A stretch of 15,499 nt of DNA, taken from Actinomycetota bacterium. GTDB lineage: Bacteria > Actinomycetota > Actinomycetes > S36-B12. Position numbers and translations under genes: made by a program. A model generated the notes under the pieces. That model saw only the letters and a program-made list of their open reading frames with translations. It searched no databases and was not told the origin of the DNA. Shown one piece after another: positions 1-7,597 of this stretch; position 1 is the first letter of the stretch; every line of letters starts with the position of its first letter. The stretch spans positions 1 through 15,499 of the forward strand of contig CANMNM010000010.1 in the NCBI GenBank assembly GCA_947499275.1. The letters run 5' to 3'.

Positions 1-1210
1 ACTCGTCGCTGCAGTCTGGGTTTTGCTCTATCACTCACAAGGCCAGCTAGACACAATCGGACTAATGGACATTCCGATCCTGCCGGACTTCATCCGCATT
101 GGTCGACTCGGAGTGGACCTGTTCTTTGCACTCTCCGGCTTTATTTTGGCGCACACCTATCTCAATTCCCTAGGTGAACGCCTCAAAGCAAAGAAATCGG
201 TCAGGTTTTGGTGGCTGCGCCTGGCCCGTATTTATCCGGTGCACTTGGTCATGCTCTTCGTTGCAGGATTTGCCCTCGTGGCTCAGTCAATCGTGACCGG
301 TGGGGACATCAATCGCAGCTGGCTCAATCCATGGGATTTCATTAAAAATCTGTTGCTCATCCAAGAGTGGGGTTCAGATCCCCAAAGGGGTTGGAACTTT
401 GTTGCCTGGTCCCTTTCAATGGAATGGCTCGCCTACCTGCTCTTCCCACTCATGGCACTTGTGCTCTGGCGGATGCATAAGCACCTGCCCACTTGGGCGC
501 TCGGCTTTTTCTGGTTGCTCTCCCTTACCCCGCTGGTGATTTACGGACTGGGAACGAACGACCCGTATTACATGGATAGTTGGGGTTCCACCTACCGTGT
601 TCTCACTGCATTTGTTGCAGGTGCGGTCTCCTATTTAATTGTTGAACGACTTCGCGAATCTGACCGCACAGCTTCAGTGTGTGACGTACTTGCATTCGTA
701 CTGCCAGCAGTGGTTGTTGCCGGCTCAGTGTTTCTCGCTTGGCTTCCCGCTGCTGCCGCACCAATTACGTCCACGGATCCAGATGCAGAACCACTGCCTC
801 CCTACTTCCACCTGGTCTTAGTTCCCGTCCTGGTCGCTTGGATCGGTGTTCTTGCACTCTCCCGTCGAGGAATGTCTAATTGGCTCGCAACCAAAATCAT
901 GGTGTTCGGCGGATTTATTTCTTACTCGCTGTACATGACGCATCTTGTGTGGTTCGGTCTATGGCGAGCAGGGATGAATGCAATTGGGATCGATGGTGGC
1001 GTGCTCTACGCGCTGGCTGTGGTAATTCTTCTTGGAATGTCCTTTGTGATTGCTTACGCAATGTGGCGTTTTATTGAAGAACCTGCCCGAGTCAAAATGC
1101 GCAACTGGATTGGGGTCCGCCCAACACCAACGGAAGAAGCGGGTGAAGCGATTGTTGAATCGACCGATCCCAAGACGGCTAAACCAATTGACGTTCCAGA
1201 TCGCGAATAA
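1..1210 (+). CDS. Acyltransferase-3 (OafA/YrhL-type) integral membrane protein, 5' end missing
   Basis: This family transfers acyl groups, often acetyl, from the cytoplasm onto extracytoplasmic sugars, lipopolysaccharide, peptidoglycan or macrolides. The frame is already open at base 2 and reads LVAAVWVLLYHS, the conserved first-helix block containing the family's essential His. The Arg expected about ten residues before that His would lie outside the window, so the start codon is upstream. Other hallmarks are GVDLFFALSGFILAHTY (bases about 113-163), WSLSMEWLAYLLFP (about 410-451), SYSLYMTHLVW near 920-955 and a C-terminal FIEEPARVK just before a short hydrophilic tail. Several hydrophobic helices lie between, as expected for a 10-helix protein. 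About 402 residues are present, close to the family's usual length, so little is missing. The stop TAA at 1208-1210 lies inside the 3' end of the convergent adnB gene (32 bp overlap). The acceptor substrate cannot be read from sequence. Confidence 0.9.
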   Translation, partial: LVAAVWVLLYHSQGQLDTIGLMDIPILPDFIRIGRLGVDLFFALSGFILAHTYLNSLGERLKAKKSVRFWWLRLARIYPVHLVMLFVAGFALVAQSIVTGGDINRSWLNPWDFIKNLLLIQEWGSDPQRGWNFVAWSLSMEWLAYLLFPLMALVLWRMHKHLPTWALGFFWLLSLTPLVIYGLGTNDPYYMDSWGSTYRVLTAFVAGAVSYLIVERLRESDRTASVCDVLAFVLPAVVVAGSVFLAWLPAAAAPITSTDPDAEPLPPYFHLVLVPVLVAWIGVLALSRRGMSNWLATKIMVFGGFISYSLYMTHLVWFGLWRAGMNAIGIDGGVLYALAVVILLGMSFVIAYAMWRFIEEPARVKMRNWIGVRPTPTEEAGEAIVESTDPKTAKPIDVPDRE

Positions 1211-4200
1211 TTTCGTCAGTGTCCACCGAAATTTCCGTGCCCAGTGACAACATGACAAATGCGGTGTCAATAGCTTGCCAATCCACTCCGACAATGCGCG
1301 CCCACGCTAGCCGGTAAAAGGCAAGTTGAGCTGGATCCAAATGCTCGGTCCCGCCCGTTTTCCAGTCAACAACGAGATATCGGCCATCCACTTCAAATAC
1401 GGCATCGATGTAACCCGTGATGGATCGACCCGAAATGGTCAAAGTGAATTGCTGTTCAACAGCGGCCGGGGTCAACTGGGCAAATCGACTCGCTAAAAAT
1501 GCCTCTTTGAGTTTGCGAGTAATGGTGCTGTCTTTAGCTCCAGAATCCAGTGCACCCTCGAGCTCATCCCAGTCAAAAAGGGTTTGCATTCCATAATAAT
1601 TCTCGATAAACGCGTGAATTTCGGTGCCACGTGCAGCAACATAATTGGGTTTACGCGGCATGGGTCGCGCAAGTTCCACCGCGAAAACTTCCGGCTCACG
1701 CATTGCCCGCAACATGGAACTCGCACCTAAGCTTCTCGGCAATGACACCTTGCGAATGGGTGATTCCAACCGCGCACGTTCACTATTGACGGCAGTGAGT
1801 GACTGCACCCACAGGGCTGCTGTAGCTGACTCGGTCGGCGTTAAACCATCACCACCCACGTCATTGCTCACATATTCGGACTCCGCAATGAGTTGATTCA
1901 CAATGCTTTGTGGAACTTCGGCTGGCCACGACAACTCTTGGGTATCTTGATCCCGTTCGGGGCGATCCCCCTCTGGCTGTGGGGCCCAAAACGGAATATG
2001 TGCGCTGGTGCCTGCAAGTAGATTGTGGGCCGCGGTGAGAAATGGGTGCGGACCATGTGGCTTCTTCCAATTCACCCCCCACCAACTTCCGCTCAATGTC
2101 AGCGAATCTTTGGCTCGAGTAAATGCGACATACGCCAACCGCTCATTGTCACGCTCTTTGAGCGCCTCAAAGTGTGCGAGATAATTCTTTTTGAAATCTG
2201 CCTCAGAGAGTTTGGTTAGCGTGTAATCGGGGAAGTTTGCAATCGGATCTGGTGCGTCTTGGCGCAGCGGCCATGGAGCCATAGTGGCTTCGCTACTCCA
2301 ATTACTTCGCGCTCTTCCCCCCGGGAAAGCCCGATCACTGAGGTTGGGTAGGTACACGTGTGTGTACTCGAGACCCTTCGCCTTGTAAATCGTGATGAGT
2401 TGAACAGCACTTTTTTCAACTGGTTGTTCAAAATCAAGACTGATATCAAATCTTTCAATGTCATTAAGACGAGAGATAAAAGCCCCCAGGGATACCCTGC
2501 CGTCAATGTCGTTGAAGTCGGCTGCGAGATTGATGAGTTCATTGATGACAACCGCGTCATTTTCATTGAGTTGGGCCTGAATATCAATTCCGGACTTGCG
2601 AATCACTCGACCCATAAATTCCAAAAGAGGCTCTCCCGCATGGGAACGTAACGACCGAATTTGCTGCGCCATAGCGCCAAATCTTTCAATCGCACCGGTC
2701 GAGTAACGATCAAGTTCACCAAGATCAAAGAGTGCGTCAGAGAGGGACACGACATCTACTAAATCAATACCTTCAACCGCTGCCTCAAGAGCTTGTTCAA
2801 TGTTTTCAGCATTGACTCGTCCTTGTGACTTGGCGAGCTCGCCCGCACGGGCACCCAACGCGGCCAAATCTCGTGCACCTATGCGCCACTTAACCCCACT
2901 AGCCCAACGCACAAAGGATGGATTAGCGGTTGGCTCGTGGATGATCTCCAGTATTGCCCGCAGATCCATGACGAGGGGTTGTGAAAGCAAACCGGCTGCT
3001 GAATGCAACTGCACGGGCACTCCGCGCTGTTGCAGAGCCTCGCGCATACGCAGCAGTGGATTCCCGGTTGCGGCCAAAACAGCAATATCTTCATCGAGTC
3101 CAGCAGCGCTTATTGCACCGTGTTGAATGGCAATCTGATCAGCCATCCAGTTCATTTCTTCGTCTGCAAAGTCAAAAAGTGCCAAAGTGACTTCACCCTG
3201 AATATCACGCGTGGGATCCAAGCGTTGAACTTTTGGGTGTTCGGCCCGCAAATTTTCCGAGATCAGATTCGCCAATTCAAGAATCTGCACACCCGAGCGT
3301 CGATTGGCCGACAAGGGGTAGTCAGAGGCAAATTCTTTGTCAACAGTTAGGAACTGTTGAGGGAACTTATTGATGTTATCAACACTGGCGCCCCGCCAAC
3401 CATAAATTGCTTGGCATGGATCCCCGACCGCCGTTACGGGGAAGCCATCAGAAAATATTGTTTCTAAAAGAATTCGTTGACTAATCGACGTGTCCTGGTA
3501 TTCATCGAGTAACGCAACAGAAAAACGTGACCGAATTTCCTTTGCCACGTGTGGGAATTCAATAACTATTTTATTGGCAAGCCTTACTTGATCAGAGAAT
3601 TCAATGAGCTCACGTGAGTCTTTCAGTGCCCGCCAATCTTGTACCAGGCGTGAGAGGGCGATTCTTCTCGATGATGTTCGCGAGATCTTTCGCAGCGTAT
3701 CATTTGAATTCGTCAGTCCGTTGATGAAGTTTAATACCTTCTGGTCGTACTCCATAACGGCCGTTGGCCCAATCGCAAGTTCGCTGAGTTCACTGTCGAG
3801 GGCTAATAAATCAGAAGTGATTTTTGCTGGACCTACAGTGATCCCGCTGAGATCTTGTTGGGTGTTGCACACAAGTCGATACGCCAATTGCTGGCGCGCA
3901 CCATCGGTGAGTACATCGGAGCTGAAGTCCCGACCGAGAAGGGCTCCGAATTCTTTGACTATTCCGGATGCAAATGAGTTGTAGGTCAAAATGACGGGAT
4001 CCCCACCCTCAGTGTCGAAGCTCTGGGGGTACAACCTCGCCAGGTCCGAGATTCGAGAGCGCGCCGAATCCAGTAATTGAGCGGTCGCTTTCGTGGTGAA
4101 AGTGAGACCCAGAACCTGTTCGGGTGTGACGTATCCGCTACCGATGAGAAAGGCGATCCGCGCTGACATAGATGTCGTTTTCCCCGATCCGGCGCCAGCC

Positions 4201-4319
4201 ACCATGACGGCGGGTTCACGAGGGGCTTTGACCGCATTCAATTGCTGTTCGGAGAGGGCGAAACCAAGAATCTTTTTAAGATCTACGTCACTGAGTTCAT
4301 TGTGTGAATTAGTTGTCAT
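1179..4319 (-). CDS. adnB: AdnB: lead-motor subunit of the AdnAB helicase-nuclease
   Basis: AdnB pairs with AdnA to unwind and resect double-strand DNA ends for recombination, the actinobacterial counterpart of RecBCD/AddAB. Numbering from the ATG at 4319 gives 1046 residues, the size of mycobacterial AdnB. The motor is canonical: Q-motif LSEQQLNAV (22-30), Walker A AGAGSGKTT (41-49), Walker B DEYQDT (272-277), motif III GDPCQAIYGWRG, motif V IYKAKGLEY (from 644) and motif VI with Arg735. The C-terminal RecB-like nuclease has His902, Asp972, Asp985 and Lys987 (DWKTG), followed by a QLAFYR motif. An upstream in-frame start at 4358 would add 13 residues inside adnA. The ATG at 4319 is preferred because a strong GGAGGAGGGAG ribosome site lies 6 nt before it. 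The ATG overlaps the end of adnA by 11 bp, so the two are probably co-translated. The 3' end overlaps the convergent acyltransferase gene. Role by family homology; motifs seen directly. Confidence 0.93.
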   Translation of the reverse strand: MTTNSHNELSDVDLKKILGFALSEQQLNAVKAPREPAVMVAGAGSGKTTSMSARIAFLIGSGYVTPEQVLGLTFTTKATAQLLDSARSRISDLARLYPQSFDTEGGDPVILTYNSFASGIVKEFGALLGRDFSSDVLTDGARQQLAYRLVCNTQQDLSGITVGPAKITSDLLALDSELSELAIGPTAVMEYDQKVLNFINGLTNSNDTLRKISRTSSRRIALSRLVQDWRALKDSRELIEFSDQVRLANKIVIEFPHVAKEIRSRFSVALLDEYQDTSISQRILLETIFSDGFPVTAVGDPCQAIYGWRGASVDNINKFPQQFLTVDKEFASDYPLSANRRSGVQILELANLISENLRAEHPKVQRLDPTRDIQGEVTLALFDFADEEMNWMADQIAIQHGAISAAGLDEDIAVLAATGNPLLRMREALQQRGVPVQLHSAAGLLSQPLVMDLRAILEIIHEPTANPSFVRWASGVKWRIGARDLAALGARAGELAKSQGRVNAENIEQALEAAVEGIDLVDVVSLSDALFDLGELDRYSTGAIERFGAMAQQIRSLRSHAGEPLLEFMGRVIRKSGIDIQAQLNENDAVVINELINLAADFNDIDGRVSLGAFISRLNDIERFDISLDFEQPVEKSAVQLITIYKAKGLEYTHVYLPNLSDRAFPGGRARSNWSSEATMAPWPLRQDAPDPIANFPDYTLTKLSEADFKKNYLAHFEALKERDNERLAYVAFTRAKDSLTLSGSWWGVNWKKPHGPHPFLTAAHNLLAGTSAHIPFWAPQPEGDRPERDQDTQELSWPAEVPQSIVNQLIAESEYVSNDVGGDGLTPTESATAALWVQSLTAVNSERARLESPIRKVSLPRSLGASSMLRAMREPEVFAVELARPMPRKPNYVAARGTEIHAFIENYYGMQTLFDWDELEGALDSGAKDSTITRKLKEAFLASRFAQLTPAAVEQQFTLTISGRSITGYIDAVFEVDGRYLVVDWKTGGTEHLDPAQLAFYRLAWARIVGVDWQAIDTAFVMLSLGTEISVDTDEIIRDLERQLV

Positions 4320-7300
4320 CGCTTTCTCCCTCCTCCACCACGCCACGGTTGAAAACATCTGTTGATGTGGTCGGGCACACGCTCTTATAGGAACAGTAAC
4401 GACAGGAAGGATTCACTTTCGGTGTGAATGATTCAGTACGAATAATCTCTGCGGCTTCACCAAGTTTTACTTCAATCCACGTGGGCGATTGTGAAAAGTC
4501 AATGGCCTCTTGCGGTTGAATTTTTGGTTTCGAGGTATCAACTTTCAACTGGACGAGCGCTGCACCCATGGGGATCTCGTCTTGATTCTGGGCATCCGAA
4601 TTCAGGTCTGGGTTTTGTTGGTCGCGGAGTAACAATTGATAGATCCCCAACTGACCGTTCTCCGCGATTTCGGCTTTCGTGGGTTGGGTGGCGACGTTTT
4701 TGAAGTCGATGGCGACAAGTCGTCCGTCAGTATCCATTTCCACCCGGTCCAAGATGCCGCTGAGCTCAATCTCTTCGCGCTCACCACTTGGCGTGACAAC
4801 CGTGAGTTCAGTTTCGTATCTACCTTCAGCCTGCTTGAAAACTCGCGGTGAAAGATTGTGGTAATCAAGGAAAAGCTCAGCCGCTTTATAGGCCTTGGCC
4901 AATTCTGCTTCTGACTGCCATTGCGCTTCAAATGCCACGGCATGCCAGGAATCATTTATCAATTCGCGAATGTGCACTGGATCTTGGTCCAGTTCCTCTT
5001 TGGCAACAAACTCAGCGATTGCATGGACAATGCTTCCAAATGCCGTTGCTGATCCGCGAGAAACCTTGGCATTCACCTCTCGATCTAAGAACCATTTCAG
5101 CGGGCATTGCAACAGCGAGTCCAGTGAACTGCCTGACATGTGAATGGGTAAGTGAGCCGGCCGGACCGGGCGACTGGATTCCGTAAGGGGCGCTAATCCC
5201 CACCACGAGGGCGGCCCAACACTTGGCCCCATCTCGTGGAGCACATTTCCCGCGATGGATTTGAGTGATGGACTCGCCAGTGGATCTGCAAGTGTCGTTC
5301 GCAGACTTGCCGCAAGCCCCGACCAGCTTGAACGGTTTTTTGGGTAACCGCTCACAGAGTGGGGGGTTACCCCACCGGCGACAACATCGCGAATAAATCG
5401 GCTGGGCTGATCCCCACCTTCACTACCTTGGTCAATGCAGGTCAAGGTCAGTAGCACGCGTGCACGCGTACTGGCCACATAAAACAGGTTTCGTTCCTCC
5501 CGCAGGAGCGCAACCGGGTTTGTGCCGGGAACCGCGCGCCTCGGACCAATTTCTTCGGCTCGCAATAAACTCCCGCGGGATACGAGATTCGGCCAAATTC
5601 CTTCTTCGAGCCCAACGACCCACACGCGATCCCATTCGCGGCCCTTGCTCTGGTGAACGGTCATTACCTGAACAGCATCAGCGCGCAAGCCTCGCGCAGA
5701 AACCGGCTCAGCTGGCAAGTTCTGATACCGCAATTGATTCAGGAAGTTATCAATTCCAGCATTCGTTCGCTCGGAGAATCGAGTGGCCGTGTCAAAGAGT
5801 GCGATAATCGAATCAAGGTCGTGGTGCGCGCTTGCACTGTGAGCGAGAGCGGCTTGCTGCAGGCGTTGCGGCCAGCCGTGCGGGTGCTTTGGATCACCAC
5901 TCCACGCGGTCCACAAAATATCGATGACCGGTTTGTGGTTCGCAATCTCACTGTGAATAAGTCTGATGAGGCCGGTTATTGCTTTTACCCGAGCACCCAA
6001 CTCTCCAGGAATGTCATGTGCAGACCCAACTCCAACGATTAATTCCCGGATCAATTCCGATGAACTGACATTGGGTTGTGCGGTGCGCAAGACTCGACCA
6101 AGGCGACGGATCTCACTCGCATCAAATCCATAGATCGGTCCGGTCAACAGATCCGATACGTCCGAGGCGGTGCTCTGTTGCGGACGGGCGGCTAAGGAAA
6201 TCAGACCAAGTAGGACCTGTACTGCCGGTTCATCTTTTAATGCAATTTCATCGGTTCCCACGACGACAGGAACACCTGCGCGATTCAGGGCCCGGGTGAT
6301 CAGCGGAATGTCTGAGCGCGCCCGGCCGATAACGGCCATTGACCTCCAGGGAACGCTCTCAGTCATGTGGGCACTAAATATGTCTTCCGCTACGAATGCT
6401 GCGCGTGCGTTTCGGGAGGAGTATTTCTTGACAACCACCGAACCCGTGTCAACAAAAAAGTCTCCGTAACCAACTTGTGCCATAGCGCCCCCGGCAAAGG
6501 GTGCCGTGGCAGCAGCAGCAATTTCGGGTCCAAACCGCCAGCCACCATTAAGTTCATGAACTTTCGAATGTGAAAATTCCTGCGCAAACCCGGTAGCCAT
6601 GTCAGTTTCTGATCCTCGGAAACCAAAAACACTCTCATGTGGATTACCAGCAGCGACGAGCACCTGAGCCTTCTGGGCGAGTGCGGAAAGGAGTTCGCGG
6701 TGTAGCGGGCCAACTTCTTGGTACTCATCCACGTATATATGCGTGATTCGTGAAATTACCGGTGATTGCGGTGCCAAGGAAATCGCTTCCAGCAGTAAAG
6801 AGTTGTAATCCATGACGTTCTCCAGAGCCATCACTTCAGCGTCATTGGATGCGATGTGGCCCGCAACCACCCATTCAGGCCGATCGAGTTGTTTACCCAA
6901 TGCAATCAGATCTGCTCCACTTAAATGCAGTTCCTTCAGTCGGGCAATGACATTACGCACTTCCCGCGCAAAACTTTGAGTAGTGGCGGCGCTTCGAAGT
7001 GAGGCCGGCCATTGACTCGTTGCGCCAATATCCGATGAACCCGGTTGATCTGAGAGCAAACCTTTAATGAGGTCACGGATCCGGGCATCTTCTTCGGCAC
7101 CGGAAAGCAGTTTGGGTAATTCCCGTGAATCGGGCTGAACTATTTCGGGGGCGCCCATCACGATTGAGTAGGCCAATGAGTGGAATGTACCGATATACGG
7201 GAGGACGGTGTTGTTCACCTGCCCAGCGAGCTTCTCGCGGAAGTCGCGAACGGCTAATTTCCCGTAGGTCAGAATCAAGATTTGGTTGGGTGAAACTCCC

Positions 7301-7467
7301 CCACGAAGAACTTTGGCGGTGGCAGCGAGCAGTGTTGTCGTTTTCCCTGAGCCGGCCGAACCGATGACCAGATTGCGTCCCGAATCGAGATTGACCACAG
7401 CATCCTGGGCAGCATTGGCCAATATCGCCTCTGGCGCGCTCAGATCTGTATCTAGTTCCCACCGCAT
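4309..7467 (-). CDS. adnA: AdnA: helicase-nuclease subunit with divergent motor and Fe-S cysteines
   Basis: This is the first gene of the adnA-adnB pair and the partner of AdnB in DNA end resection. It has 1052 residues, close to mycobacterial AdnA. Domain order is a UvrD-like motor with Walker A GSAGSGKTT (36-44), Walker B VDEYQEV (246-252), motif III GNPHESVFGFRG, motif V HQSKGREW and motif VI with Arg668, then a RecB-like nuclease. The nuclease keeps His815, Asp907, Asp921 and Lys923 (DFKN rather than the usual DFKTG). Cys788, Cys1022, Cys1025 and Cys1031 have the spacing of the iron-sulfur staple that clamps AddB-type nuclease domains. The motor departs from consensus (DEYQEV for DEYQDT; GNPHES for GDxxQS), as expected for the secondary AdnA motor. 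Start: ATG at 7467, which has no Shine-Dalgarno but a -10-like hexamer ending 6 nt upstream, suggesting a leaderless mRNA. The 3' end overlaps adnB by 11 bp. Confidence 0.93.
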   Translation of the reverse strand: MRWELDTDLSAPEAILANAAQDAVVNLDSGRNLVIGSAGSGKTTTLLAATAKVLRGGVSPNQILILTYGKLAVRDFREKLAGQVNNTVLPYIGTFHSLAYSIVMGAPEIVQPDSRELPKLLSGAEEDARIRDLIKGLLSDQPGSSDIGATSQWPASLRSAATTQSFAREVRNVIARLKELHLSGADLIALGKQLDRPEWVVAGHIASNDAEVMALENVMDYNSLLLEAISLAPQSPVISRITHIYVDEYQEVGPLHRELLSALAQKAQVLVAAGNPHESVFGFRGSETDMATGFAQEFSHSKVHELNGGWRFGPEIAAAATAPFAGGAMAQVGYGDFFVDTGSVVVKKYSSRNARAAFVAEDIFSAHMTESVPWRSMAVIGRARSDIPLITRALNRAGVPVVVGTDEIALKDEPAVQVLLGLISLAARPQQSTASDVSDLLTGPIYGFDASEIRRLGRVLRTAQPNVSSSELIRELIVGVGSAHDIPGELGARVKAITGLIRLIHSEIANHKPVIDILWTAWSGDPKHPHGWPQRLQQAALAHSASAHHDLDSIIALFDTATRFSERTNAGIDNFLNQLRYQNLPAEPVSARGLRADAVQVMTVHQSKGREWDRVWVVGLEEGIWPNLVSRGSLLRAEEIGPRRAVPGTNPVALLREERNLFYVASTRARVLLTLTCIDQGSEGGDQPSRFIRDVVAGGVTPHSVSGYPKNRSSWSGLAASLRTTLADPLASPSLKSIAGNVLHEMGPSVGPPSWWGLAPLTESSRPVRPAHLPIHMSGSSLDSLLQCPLKWFLDREVNAKVSRGSATAFGSIVHAIAEFVAKEELDQDPVHIRELINDSWHAVAFEAQWQSEAELAKAYKAAELFLDYHNLSPRVFKQAEGRYETELTVVTPSGEREEIELSGILDRVEMDTDGRLVAIDFKNVATQPTKAEIAENGQLGIYQLLLRDQQNPDLNSDAQNQDEIPMGAALVQLKVDTSKPKIQPQEAIDFSQSPTWIEVKLGEAAEIIRTESFTPKVNPSCRYCSYKSVCPTTSTDVFNRGVVEEGESDDN
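4326..4336 (-). promoter_or_regulatory. Ribosome binding site of adnB
   Basis: On the minus strand GGAGGAGGGAG ends 6 nt before the ATG at 4319, inside the last codons of adnA. It decides the adnB start in favour of 4319 over the in-frame start 13 codons upstream, and fits translational coupling of the two subunits. Confidence 0.75.
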
Positions 7468-7472
7468 GGTCT

Positions 7473-7496
7473 ATGAATACCACGATTAGCTGACAA
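7473..7496 (-). promoter_or_regulatory. Candidate RecA-NDp/PafBC-type DNA-damage promoter of adnA
   Basis: Reading the minus strand, TTGTCAGCT (7496-7488) is followed by exactly 8 nt and then TATTCA (7479-7474). The mycobacterial RecA-independent damage promoter, now attributed to PafBC, is tTGTCRgtg-N8-TAnnnT, so the match is 7 of 9 in the upstream block with exact spacing and 2 of 3 fixed -10 bases. The -10 ends 6 nt before the adnA ATG, placing transcription start at or next to the A of ATG (leaderless). The site stands before a DNA-repair gene, where such promoters are known. Assignment is by pattern only. Confidence 0.5.
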
Positions 7497-7597
7497 ATCT
7501 GCCTGGCAAACCCCCGAAACGTTGAACGGGCATCTTGGGTTGGCCTATTGCAGAGTCGTATTGCATCGAAGGGGGAGGCCTGTGACACGATCACCCC

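Noticed and set aside
3604..3984. 126-codon plus-strand frame inside adnB
   Set aside because: It is antisense to conserved helicase sequence with no ribosome site or recognisable domain; the Ser/Arg-rich composition is typical of a reverse-frame shadow.
7515..7528. CGAAACGTTGAACG as a possible LexA (SOS) box upstream of adnA
   Set aside because: The actinobacterial box needs GAAC-N4-GTTC symmetry; here only the AACGTT core is symmetric and the arms do not match.
7073..7594. 173-codon minus-strand frame overlapping the 5' end of adnA
   Set aside because: It runs out of frame through the adnA start, Walker A and promoter region; its translation is Arg/Cys-rich with no domain, as expected for a shadow frame.
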